Program-made: the position numbers and the translations under genes | Part shown: positions 9,244 through 19,642 of the stretch, one piece after another | Layout of the letters: every line of letters starts with the position of its first letter | Position numbering within the stretch: position 1 is the first letter of the stretch | NCBI GenBank assembly: GCA_028641055.1 | Contig: CM054057.1 | Coordinates: forward strand, 329,126,482-329,190,481 | DNA from: Alopecurus myosuroides | Lineage: Eukaryota > Streptophyta > Magnoliopsida > Poales > Poaceae | Reading direction: 5' to 3' | Length of the DNA: 64,000 bases | The notes under the pieces: generated by a model | Seen by the model: only the letters and a program-made list of their open reading frames with translations | Told to the model about the DNA's origin: nothing | The model's database searches: none

Positions 9244-10779
9244 TCAAGGGTAAGATGGGGATGACGAGAGGATCTCTTCTCCACGTCTAGCGAATTCATC
9301 CAGTTCTTGCACCATCTTGACGAAGCTTCGGAGGCTTCTCTCCGACGGTCCGCCGGCGGCCATTGCCTCCCGCGCCCTCTCCTTCCAAGCCCTCACGTTG
9401 GCCGCGATAGCCTCGGCCATCTCACCACCGCCCACCACCAGCTCGACGCACCTCGCCAGCTCCGAGCCGGTGAGCACCCCATCGGCGTTGCGGTCCGCCC
9501 GCACGCCCACGCCCCACTCCTCCTCCAGCAGGTGCGCGTTCACCGGCTGGTCTGACCAGGTCGGCGCCGCCACGACAGGCACGCCGCACGCCACCGCCTC
9601 CAGCGTAGAGTTCCACCCGCAATGCGTCACGAAGCATGCCACCGACGGGTGCGACAGCACCCGCACTTGGTCGCACCACTCCACCACCATCCCCTCCGCC
9701 GCCGCCGCCGCTTCCTCGAGGAGGAGGAGGCGGTCCACCTCCGGCGAGCGCCCCTCCCGACGCACCACCCACAGGTACGGCCGCGCGAGGCGCCGCAGGC
9801 CGAGCAGGATCTCCTCCACCTCCCGCGCGCTGTACGTCAGCAGGCTCCCCGACGACACGTACACGACTGACCTCGCCGGCCGCGCGTCCAGCCACGCCAT
9901 GTACCCCTTCTTCTCGTCCTGCGCGAACAGGTGGACCCTCTTGTCTTCTTGTCCCAGTCCGGGGAGAGGAACGGCGGGCGCACCGACGGCGAAGAGGCCG
10001 GCGTCCAGGTACGGCCGGATCGCCGCCAGAGCCGTCGCCTCCAGTGCTTCGAACGTGTTCACCAGCACCATCATCTCCTCCTCGTCCATTTGCTCGAACA
10101 TCTGGCGGAACCCACCAAGGATTAGCTTGGACAGTGCGTTCCCGCCGCCAGTGCCCTCGTCAACAATGAAGGACGGCATGTCGCGGATCCTGAGCGGCCT
10201 GCCGAGGCCCGGCAGCGCCGCGCCGTACGCGGGGTCGGCGGCGTGGGAGGCGATGGCCTCGCCGTGGCCGTGGAAGTAGTGGTAGTAGGCGACGAGCGCC
10301 GTGGCCGGCTGGATCCAGTACATGGCGAGCGGCAGGCCGTGCGCGCGCGCGACCTCGACCACCGCCGGCATGTTGAGCGTGCACACCACGCAGGTCACCG
10401 GGCGGCCGGCGGCCGCGAGGCGGCGCACCACCGCGGAGAGGCTGTCGGTAGACGCTCTGCGGCGGCGCGCTGTTTCCTCCTCCGAGTCGGTGGGCCAGCT
10501 GCCGTCGTCCTGGCCGTCGGAGAAGGGGAGGTAGGAGATGAGGCCGTCGCTGATGATCTCCTCCTCCTGGTCGCCAGAGGAGGAAGGGAAGATGCGACGG
10601 TGGCCAAAGACCTGCACGGAGAGCGTGGCCGTGACGCCGTCGATGCCGGCGAGACGGCGGGCCAGGGAGCGCGCCGGGTTGAGGTGGCCCTGGATGCCGA
10701 ACGCCACGACGAGGAAGTTGCAGCGGCGGCTGCCGTCATCGCTCTGCTCCCCGCGGTTATCTGCTGCCGCCTCGGCCAT
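9244..10779 (-). CDS. UDP-glycosyltransferase, UGT75-like
   Basis: An intact single exon encodes 511 residues, the usual length for plant family 1 glycosyltransferases, which move a sugar from UDP-sugar to small acceptors in the cytosol. The N-terminal acceptor domain carries the catalytic His in GIQGHLNP (residue 32). The 44-residue PSPG donor-binding box spans residues 368-411, from WCDQVRVLSHP through HCGWNSTLEA to the closing WSDQ. CVVCTLNMPAVVEVA, YWIQPATAL and LPGLGRPLRIRDMPSF resemble the UGT75 group, which includes anthocyanin 5-O-glucosyltransferases and enzymes acting on plant hormones; the true acceptor cannot be read from sequence. There is an acidic insertion near residues 70-105. 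The start is the first ATG, and the frame is open to the TAG at 9244-9246. The gene points towards NRPE5; the copia remnant lies downstream. Confidence 0.93.
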   Translation of the reverse strand: MAEAAADNRGEQSDDGSRRCNFLVVAFGIQGHLNPARSLARRLAGIDGVTATLSVQVFGHRRIFPSSSGDQEEEIISDGLISYLPFSDGQDDGSWPTDSEEETARRRRASTDSLSAVVRRLAAAGRPVTCVVCTLNMPAVVEVARAHGLPLAMYWIQPATALVAYYHYFHGHGEAIASHAADPAYGAALPGLGRPLRIRDMPSFIVDEGTGGGNALSKLILGGFRQMFEQMDEEEMMVLVNTFEALEATALAAIRPYLDAGLFAVGAPAVPLPGLGQEDKRVHLFAQDEKKGYMAWLDARPARSVVYVSSGSLLTYSAREVEEILLGLRRLARPYLWVVRREGRSPEVDRLLLLEEAAAAAEGMVVEWCDQVRVLSHPSVACFVTHCGWNSTLEAVACGVPVVAAPTWSDQPVNAHLLEEEWGVGVRADRNADGVLTGSELARCVELVVGGGEMAEAIAANVRAWKERAREAMAAGGPSERSLRSFVKMVQELDEFARRGEEILSSSPSYP

Positions 10780-11243
10780 GATCGTATGTTTGTGTCACGC
10801 GAGCGAAGATGATAGCTTCAGCTCGATCGAGAACCTATCATCCAAATTTGAGAAGTTGAGAGTGTGGCGCTAGCGTCTAAACTAGCGAAAGCTTCGTCCT
10901 GAAATTCCAATGTGCGTGGCTAGGACGACGAGGTGATGTTTTGGTTGGGCACGGCCGGCGAGAGAGAAACGGACGACAACTTGGTAGCGTGACTCGCCGG
11001 CCGACAGCTTTATCCTCCCTTTTCCGTTTTCGAAAGTCCAGCCGGTTCGCAACTTTCCGAAACAGGCAAGCAAACACCAGCACGGCCCTGCCCACTCGGC
11101 CTTCGCGTGATCGTCTCCGATTGATGGTCGATGGGACGACAAGGGATAGCATTGTGTTGATTGATGGTCGATTGATGGTCTCTTTTGTGCTTCATGTGTT
11201 GGAATTGTGTTACGCCTTTGAGCGGGGTCATTAGGCCCGTTTC
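10780..11243. other. UGT upstream region
   Basis: This region precedes the UGT start codon and ends at the LINE insertion. No convincing TATA box was found. Near 11115-11180 the motif TTGATGGTCGAT occurs several times close together. The last 14 bases (11230-11243) are the left copy of the LINE target-site duplication. The UGT promoter may have been cut off from its distal part by the LINE. Confidence 0.5.
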
Positions 11244-11263
11244 GACGAGATCGGGTTGCGGGG

Positions 11264-14200
11264 ATGGAGGGAGCGGCTGCGGGGACACCGCCGTGGCCAC
11301 ACCCGCCGATTGCGTCGCCGGATTTTCGAGGGCGCAGACTAACTCTGGCTCCCGGCGCCTTGGTGCCGCCGTCGTCGCCAGCGTCGGGAACGGGGTCTCG
11401 TTTCCTAGCCCTACAGGATCCAGTGCAGGATCCGGCGTCTGGTCTAGCGGAGGAGACAGCTCGTGCGTGCGGAGAGGAAGTTCTGGCGGAGGTTAGAGAG
11501 ATCTCGAGGGATGATATCTGTCGGCATCACAAGACGGATGAGGTTTTGGCTCAAGAATTCTAGGAAGGGATCGGATTCCCGTCGAAGGCCTCAAGATTCT
11601 GGGAGAAACCATGTTCGTCCTCTCCGGAGGCAACGTCTGATCCTTGCGAGCCTGCTGTTGGCGGAGGTGAATCCGATGGTCCAGCGGCGCAGACGCCACG
11701 ATCGGGCGGGGCATCGTCTGTGCGGCATCATCCTCTCAAGGCGCCTCCGGTGAAGTTGGCATGGAGGGGTCCGCTACCTCGACCGAGGATCACGCCACCT
11801 CCGTGCCTAGGCGATTTTCTCCCGCAGGGATTCCTAACGGAGGGCAACCGGAAGTCCACCGCCGGCGATGGGGTTGAGGTTACGAGTTTTGTCGATCTGA
11901 GTTCGCTTGGATCCGAAATTCAAAACTCCTCCACGCATACGGGTGGGTCTCCGTCGAGGCCCACTGTTGGGTCCATGTGGGATTATTTGGCCGAATTACT
12001 GGGAGGGCTCTGGGACCGAGACTTCTCCGATCGTTCATCTGCTAGGGTTCGTGAACAGCCGCCGCCTTCATCGCCGAGAAGAAACGACCGATCAAAGCCT
12101 TTCTCGCCAAGTACCGGGCTGCCGAGGCCATCCTTCGCAGCAGTGGTTGCAATGGCAGCGCCGCGCCCTATTGGTGCCGTTGTTCCGCCATCGAACGCAG
12201 CTGCAGGACGTGGTGCCGGTGGGCTGTTCGGTCCGGCGGCTGGCCCGCCAGCGTTCGCCCCTGCAGTGCCGGGGTCTGTAGTGCATGGAGGTGCTCAGCT
12301 TGGTGGAGGGCGGGGCATGGTGGCCAGGTTTGGAGGTGCAGTACACATGCAAGGTACTGGGCATGCGATGGGTATGGGTCCGCCGACGTTTGCCCCTATC
12401 CCTCCCGGGATGGGGATGCCGAACGTTGCTGCTGCCCAACATGTTGCGTCTGGTTATGCATTCGGCACTCCCCAACCTGCGTTGGCCGCGCCGGCTCCGG
12501 TGCCGGGTCAGAAACGGAAGAAGAAGAAGAAGAAGGCGACCGCGGTGGTTCAGCCGAATGCGTTACAGCCGGGTGGTGGTCCGGTGACGGTGGTCGCTGC
12601 GCCGCAGTGGGTGGTGCAGGGTGAGCCGCTGGTGGCCGGTCAGGAGGTGGCCGCGGTGGTCGTGGCAGAGCAAGGTGCAAAGAAGGGACGTTTCTGGTGC
12701 TGGAAGTGTGGAACTGACACGCACGCAGTCAAGGATTGCACGGTGAAGCATTATTGTTATGTGTGTGATAACTCCTTGCATCCAACCAAGAAATGTCCTG
12801 TACTGAAGTTGCCTCGGCCAACGGTGATTGTTCAAGGGCAAGGTAATAGAGAGACTATGTTCAGTATGCTTCCAGATAGCGCCCACAAGGCAGAGCTGGC
12901 TCCTACTTCTTCTCCGATAGCTGTGGTTACGGTGGAGGGTACAGAGGCGACGGCTTCGCAGGTGGAGGCCCAGATAGCACGCATGTGTCCGACTCCGTCC
13001 TGGGTGTGGGAGGCGACCCCAAATGGGACAAACTCGTTCACGGTCGCGTTCCCAACTAAGGATGAGTTGCTCAGGTTTGATGGGATGGTTCTTGGGATTC
13101 CATCTCAGTCTACGAGATTGGTGTTCAGTCAGTGGGCGCCCGAGGAGATTGAGCCTATCATGGAGTTGCACCAGCAGTGGGTTCATGTAACTGGGGTTCC
13201 GCCACCGATGAGGCACTTTCTGGGTCTGTGGGCAGCTGCGTCTCTTATTGGTACTACCATTGATGTGGATTTGTTAGCACTTCGGCGTCGCGGTCTGGTC
13301 CGTATTAAGATTGGGATGGTGGATGACGATTGCTTCAAAAAGATCGATGGACTGGGTCCGTATATTAGGACGACTGGGGTTCTGTTGTTAAAGGGACCTG
13401 CCCTTACTTATAGACCGGAACCAGCAGACTTCGTGCCGGAGCCAGATTTTGTACCTTTCATGTGGGACCATAGAGGGGAGTCTGAAGACAGAGGTGTAGA
13501 AGATGGGAATCCTTCTGGTCCGCAGCGTCATGGTGAGTCACTACAGGGCTCGGCGGGCGTGGATAGTATGGCCATAGATCCGAGACCAGAGGGTGCTACT
13601 TCTCAGCAGCAGGGTGCATCCTTAGCGGTTATTCTGAGAGATGTGGCGGTCACGCCGTTGAACCCGAATCCGCAAACTCCACGGGGGAAAGAGATTGTTA
13701 GGCAATTCAACTTGTCCGGGGGGAATTGTGTGACCGACGTGGTGTTGAGGAACTCTCCTCTGATTCCGAGAGAGCTACAGCCGCTTGAGATTGGTTCCAG
13801 AGGATTGTTGAAGGTTTTCAATGAGGTGCAGGAGTCGGTTCATGCATGTCAGGTCGACAGGTCCGATGTTGTGTTCGTGCAGGAGGGTGTGTCGGGTGTG
13901 CAGGTTTTTCCCACACCAGCCTCTTCACCGAGTAGCCCAGCTGCGGCATCTGCTCCGACCGGCCCAGCTGCGGCTCCTTCTCCAAGCGGCCCAGACGGCG
14001 CGTGTCCTCCGTTCGGCCCAGACGGAGCGGACGGCCGGTCGTCGGCTGTGCGCGCAGCGAACGCTGCGTTACGCGCGACGCCGGGCGTGCTGCTTCGCTC
14101 CGCCCGGGGGCCTCCAGAGGGCCCAGCAGTCGGCGCGCTGGGTGCTGCGAGCCCACCGGCTACTGGGCTGCGTGCTGTGAGCCCAGCGGCTGGTGAGCTG

Positions 14201-15070
14201 AGTGCGCCGAGCGTTGAGCGATTAAGTTCCGCTCGGGGCATCCAGCAGCATTCGGGCCCAGTTGATGCGCAGGCGGTACGGGAGGTCGGCAGCGCTGTTT
14301 CACCGCGTGGGATCTTCGTCGACGGTACGACATCGCCGCACTCTGCGGGTCTGGGCTCCGCCCGGGAGGTCGGTCCAGCCGGTGCATTGTCGGGGCAGGG
14401 CTCCCCGACGAGTGGACCTAGGCGGATGGCCACCGGGGCTGAGGTGGTTTCAGCTGCGGTCTCGGTTACTACCGCTGTGATCGAGGGGACAACTTCTTCG
14501 CCACTGCCCCCTTCCGCAGCGACGGCGGCCACGAGGGTGCACTCTACTATGCTTCGCCGTAGTGCTCGACACCGCGTGGCAGCGGATGGATCTTCGGCTA
14601 CTGATGAAGATGCGCTCGCCAAGGCAATGCGCCGTAAGGCGGCGATGTTTTCTCCTCCTGCTGTGGGTACGTCCGCCACTTCTAACTCATTTTTACCATT
14701 TTCGACTTCTAAATTATCATCTTGTTTAGCTGATATAGGAGTTAAGTTAGGTAGAAATGAGAAAGAAGTTTCTGTCTCGGCTAACGTATTGAAACATGTG
14801 GAGTATGATCGCCTTCGGGTTGCTCCATGTGGATCTACTAAGTCGATTATCTCACCCCAAGATGATGAGGAAGTGAATGCCACGTCTGATGGACAGCTTC
14901 TATCACATTTAGTGGGTGAGGTGACGGAGGTGGGTTTGGATGAGGACGAGCTAGGATCATTGCATGATCTGTATGCCTCAGGCCGAAAATCTAAATCTGC
15001 CAAGGACAAAAGAAACAAGTTAGCTCGTAAAAAAGAGCAGTCAGCTAAAACTCCATATGTTTCCCAATGA
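11264..15070 (+). pseudogene. LINE ORF1: gag-like protein with two zinc knuckles, one premature stop
   Basis: The ATG at 11264 is 20 bp from the element's 5' end. Its frame stays open to 15070 except for a single TAG at 11561-11563, so the ancestral protein was about 1,268 residues. Domains in order: a Pro/Ser/Gly-rich N-terminus; a basic KKKKKK-type patch near 12515; two perfect CX2CX4HX4C knuckles (CWKCGTDTHAVKDC from about 12698, then CYVCDNSLHPTKKC); a DUF4283-like globular part (TPSWVWEATPNG, FTVAFPTKDELLRF, VHVTGVPPP); a long Ala/Pro/Ser/Gly-rich linker; and a Lys-rich C-terminus. ORF1 proteins bind the LINE RNA and form the ribonucleoprotein. The end overlaps ORF2 by 4 bp. A start downstream of the stop is possible but would drop the N-terminus. 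Confidence 0.85.
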
Positions 15071-18000
15071 ACGGCATATTCGCTAATAGCAGAGGTCTTG
15101 GTGACTTGGCTAAACATTTAAATTTTGCCCAGTATGTGAGGGATCATAGTTTGGAGTTTTTGGCTATTTCGGAAACAGGTAGAAGGGATTTTACGCCGAG
15201 TGTGTTGGATCGTCTTTCAGGCGGTGTAGATTTCACTTGGCATTCTATCCCTCCTCGTGGAAGATCTGGTGGCATCCTACTAGGCGTGAAAACATATTCT
15301 ATGGATATATTGGCAGTCTCGGATGGTGACTGTCATATTAAAGCACACATCCGGAACAGAGCTGATAATTTCATATGGAGTTTGGTTGTCGTCTATGGGG
15401 CTGCCCAAGAAGAGTATAAAGCAGCATTCCTTCGCGAGTTGGTGAATTTGGCAAATGAGAACCCGTATCCTATGATTATAGGTGGGGATTTTAATATGCT
15501 AAGATTCCAACATGAAAAAAGCAAAGGAAGGTTTGATAGACATTGGCCTTTCTTGTTCAATGATGTCATTGACAGTTTGGACTTGAGAGAGGTTCATATG
15601 TCCGGGAGGCAGTTCACGTGGGCTAATAGTCTTCCGGAGCCGACATACGAAAAACTTGATCGAGTACTTATGACCACTGATTGGGAAGATAAATACCCAT
15701 TGGTTACAGTACGAGCTCTGGAACGTATTGAGTCTCTATCGGATCATGCACCCATCCTTCTTTCTACTGGTACATTAAAACCAACTACTCGACCACAGTT
15801 CAAATTCGAACTGGGATGGTTGCTGCGTGATGGTTTTGATGAACTTGTTAAAAAGGTATGGGCGATACCAGTGGCTGGGAATACCCCGATTGGAAGATGG
15901 AACATTAAGATGCACAATGTTCGTCGATATCTTCGGGGTTGGGCTAGACATACTGCTGGTAATCTAAAGAAAGAGAAGGAGTGCATGTGTTCCATTATTA
16001 ATGAGCTTGACCTCATCGCAGAAAGTAGGCTATTAAATCAGCAGGAAATTGAGCTAAAAAGCCAATCTAATGCGAAAGTAGCCTCCTTGTTGCGCGAGGA
16101 AGAGATCAAATGGTACCAGAGATCTAAGGCTAAATTCATCTTAGAAGGAGATTCGAATACACGCTATTTTCATAATGTAGCCAATGGGCGACACCGGAAA
16201 AAGCGGATTCATTCTCTGGTACAGGATGAAGGTCTGATCGAAGGACATGACCAGCTTAAGGCCTATATCACAAAGTTCTATAAGGATCTGTTTGGGGCTC
16301 CGATGGATACTAATGTATCTATGGATGAGTCGCGGACAGATGATATTCCCCAAGTATCTGTCGAAGAGAATACCTTCCTTAATGCTCCCTTCACGGAAGA
16401 GGAGATTAAAAAGGCAGTCTTCTTGATGGAACATAATAAGGCACCAGGACCAGATGGCTTTCCGGCAGAGTTTTATCAGCATTTCTGGGACATCATCAAG
16501 GATGATTTACTGGAATTGTTTGGTTGCTTGCATGCAGGCCAACTAGATCTGTCTCGCCTTAACTATGGGGAAATCATTTTGTTGCCTAAGATTTTGGAAG
16601 CAAAACGGATTCAACAATATAGACCAATCTGCCTACTAAATGTTAGCTTCAAAATCTTTACGAAAGTTGCTGCCTTGAGGCTGAATGCGGTGGCGGATCA
16701 TGTGGTGAAGCCTACACAAACTGCTTTTATGCAGGGTAGGAATATCCTTGACGGGGTCGTGGTGCTACACGAAACTGTTCATGAGTTGCACACCAAAAAG
16801 CTTAATGGAGTAATTTTCAAAATAGACTTCGAAAAGGCCTATGATAAAGTTAATTGGTCGTTCCTCCATCAAACTCTGAGAATGAAAGGTTTCTCGGAGG
16901 AGTGGTGTGCCATGATCCATAATTTTGTGTCAGGGGGTAGTGTTGCCGTGAAAATCAATGATGATATCGGCAAATACTTCCAGACAAAAAAGGGATTAAG
17001 GCAAGGTGATCCATTATCGCCCATACTTTTTAATATTGTGGCGGATATGTTAGCGATCATGATAGAACGAGCTAAGGAAAATGGCCTCATTGAAGGGGTG
17101 GTACCTCACCTTGTGGATGGGGGACTATCTATTCTTCAATATCAGACGACACAATTCCTTTTTATGGAACATGATCTACAGAAAGCAACGAATCTAAAGT
17201 TAATTCTTCAGCATTCGAGCAATTATCTGGACTAAGAGATCAATTTTCATAAGAGTGAATTGTTTTGCTTTGGCGAAGCCCAGGAGGCAAGTGCTCAATA
17301 TTCCGAACTTTTTGGATGCCGAGCAGGGTCAGTTCCCTATTCAGTATTTGGGTATTCCAATACATTATAGGAGACTGACTAATGCTGAATGGAAATATGT
17401 GAAGATCGTCTGCAAAAAGGCTAGCGAGTTGGAAAGAAAATTACTATCCCTAGGTGGAAGATTGGTACTCATAAAACTCAGTCGTGACAAATATGTTACT
17501 GTATATGATATCATTCTTCCAGTTACCCAAAGGAGTCTTGAAGAAGTTGGATTACTTCAGATCACGATTCTTTTGGCAAGGGGATAATGAAAAGAAGAAA
17601 TATCGACTGGCGAGATGGGACGTGGTGTGCAGACCCAAAGATCAGGGAGGGCTGGGAATACATGACCTTAAGGTCAAAAAACTCAGCTCTCCTAGGTAAA
17701 TGCTAATTTAAGCTACTTACAGAAAATGGTAGTCTAGCAAACCCTCCTAATGCGAAAATACATCTGAACAAAAGCGTTATCACAGGTGTGTTTGGAAAAC
17801 CAGGTGATTCTCACTTTTGGGCTGGACCTAATGGCGACTAGAAGGATTTCTTTCGCTATGGAGAATTTAACATCAAGGATGGATCACAGATAACGGTTTT
17901 TGGAGGATCAATGGCTAGAAATGCCACCCTCCGAGACAGTAATCCGGCTCTATCAATATTGTTCGACACAAAGGCGATACGTTAGCTACAGTAATGCAAA

Positions 18001-18747
18001 CGTTACCCACCAATGTGCACGTTCAGGCGAGATGTTATCGGTCCAAGACTTCAATCTTGGAACGCTCTGTTAGATAGATTGCTTTGATCCAACTATCACA
18101 AGGCACCGATGAATTTCGATGGTGTCTAACTAAGAATGTATGTTCACAGTTGACTCCTTTATAGGGCGATGGTACATTCAGGAGTTGCCGGTCGATAATA
18201 ATAAGAAAAATATGGCGTATGAAGATACCTCTTAAGATGAAAATCTTTGCATGGTACCTTCGTAAGGAGTCATATTAACTAAAGATAATCTTGTCAAGCG
18301 TAATTTGGCTTGGGAAGTACAAAGTGTGTTGCGTGTCCTATGGAGGAGACGATAAAACACTTATTCTTCGAGTGCGCTTTTGCGCGATCTATATGGTCAG
18401 CTATCCAAATGGCTTCGAACTTATATCCTCCAACATCCATTGCAAATATTTTTGGCAACTGGTTGAATGGAATCGATAATAAGTTTAAAACTATGTTTAG
18501 GGTAGTAGCGCTAGCCGTTATATGGTCGCTCTGGCTGTGTAGAAATGACAAGATTTTTAATGATAAAAATTACTCTCGTTTGCAGGTGCTTTTCCGCTGC
18601 ACAGGTATTCTCCGTTCGTGGTGCACATTACAACGGGCGGAGTATCGAGGCCTTTTTACGGAGGCATGTGTACGGCTGGAAAGAGTGGCGAGGGATATTT
18701 TTATCCCACATGGATGGCCGTCTGATTTACGGATTACGGCTCCATAG
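15067..18747 (+). pseudogene. LINE ORF2: endonuclease/reverse transcriptase, degenerate 3' half
   Basis: The frame is open from ATG 15067 to the stop at 17235, then broken. The N-terminal APE-type endonuclease shows GGDFNMLR (near 15481) and SDHAPI (near 15740). The reverse transcriptase shows NKAPGPDGFPAEFY, IDFEKAYDKVNW (motif A) and GLRQGDPLSPILFN (motif B). The catalytic YADD block (near 17138-17150) is lost: two nearby indels turn it into YQTT before the frame recovers briefly. The thumb region (17255-17699) and a zf-RVT-like C-terminus (18310-18747, CVACPMEETIKHLFFECAFA, then IWSLWLCRNDKIF) remain readable in pieces. No RNase H domain is present. The copy cannot make active enzyme. Confidence 0.87.
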
Positions 18748-19152
18748 GCGACAGCTGATTCTTCATCTTGTTTGTAATCGGCATGTTGATACTATTACGT
18801 TTTTGCTTTTTCGGCCGTGTGCATCATGTTATGCAGAAGCCGGGTGTAATACTTTTTTAAAGTAATAAAGCCCATTATCAAAAAAATTAGGCCCATTTCT
18901 TCTTCTTAGTGATGTTGCATGACGACGGCTCCCCTCAGGCGGCGAAAGTAGTGTTCGTTGCACGCCTAGGGCGGGAACATGAGAGGTGTCGATGAAGAGG
19001 TTAGTGTAGCAATGACACGAAAACCGACTAAATGTTAGCAGTGGGTTGAATTGGACAGGGCGGAGACATGTAAGGAGAGGTATTGGGCCATCTCTAGTGC
19101 CCAAATGTGCAACAAGAACGATTTCAAAGGCTAGTTAGAAGTATCGATTCTA

Positions 19153-19275
19153 CTTTATCCGTTCAACGATGCTTGACTTTCATTTGTCCAAATATGAATG
19201 TATCTACACACTAAAACATGTATAGATATATTCTTATTTGAACAAAAGAAGTCAAGTATTGTTGAACGGAGGGAG
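19153..19275. mobile_element. Stowaway MITE (123 bp)
   Basis: The right end is CTCCCTCCGTTCAAC in complement; the left end is the same with three changes (CTTTATCCGTTCAAC). The inverted pairing continues into the interior (GCTTGACTT / AAGTCAAGTA). TA flanks both ends. Confidence 0.85.
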
Positions 19276-19615
19276 TAAGTGTGTTTGAGAGAAGCTAACC
19301 AACCGTCCTGTTGGTCAATTCCAAGCAAACACAAAGAGTCAAATACTACTCGCTCTGCCTTCCATCGATGATGCTCTATCCTTCATTGTTGGCAAGAAAA
19401 TCAAATATAGGTTTTAAAAATTATACCACGTTGTGTCCTAGTACAGGAGCGAAATTAGACATATATCTACTGCTAGCATAAGGGTTCCATTTTTTGACGG
19501 TTAGACCCGAGAACGACTCTTGATTGCCTTGTGTTTGGATTGATGCTAGGTTTAGGCGTGAGGGAGGAGGGAGCCATACTACACAAGAAAAAAGAAGCGG
19601 GCTCCAGGGGTTTCA
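19276..19615. other. Sequence between MITE and second LINE, boundary unclear
   Basis: No gene is visible. The right part, from roughly 19500, is probably the 5' untranslated part of the second LINE, whose ORF1 start codon is at 19616. The exact 5' end and target-site duplication of that LINE could not be fixed. Confidence 0.4.
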
Positions 19616-19642
19616 ATGGCTGAAGAGGAGTCGGAGGTGGCC
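19616..19642 (+). mobile_element. Second LINE, 5' piece (start of ORF1), cut off by an LTR retrotransposon
   Basis: An ATG followed by nine codons (MAEEESEVA) runs directly into the LTR element at 19643. The same LINE resumes at 29061 after the duplicated TGGCC. Together with the ORF1 and ORF2 remains to the right, this is read as the ORF1 start of the split LINE. Confidence 0.55.

Larger units (their letters stand above)
11244..18885 (+). mobile_element. Full-length LINE (non-LTR retrotransposon), decayed
   Basis: The element is bounded by 14-bp direct repeats with one mismatch: ATTAGGCCCGTTTC at 11230-11243 and ATTAGGCCCATTTC at 18886-18899. It ends in an A-rich tail (TATCAAAAAA). Two ORFs overlap by ATGA (15067-15070), the usual layout of plant L1-clade LINEs: ORF1 is a nucleic-acid-binding protein with two CCHC knuckles; ORF2 is an endonuclease plus reverse transcriptase with a C-terminal zinc-finger-like domain. 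The length is 7.64 kb. The 5' half is well preserved; the 3' half of ORF2 has many indels. Confidence 0.9.

Noticed and set aside
9317..10279. 320-codon plus-strand frame opposite the UGT gene
   Set aside because: It is the antisense shadow of a GC-rich coding exon. Its composition (Ser/Arg/Pro) follows from codon bias of the real gene on the minus strand.
12563..13216. 217-codon minus-strand frame
   Set aside because: It is antisense to the ORF1 zinc-knuckle and DUF4283-like part; rich in Arg/His/Leu from reversed codons.
13849..15117. 422-codon minus-strand frame across the LINE ORF1 end
   Set aside because: It is antisense to the clearly recognisable LINE ORF1, with no domain of its own.
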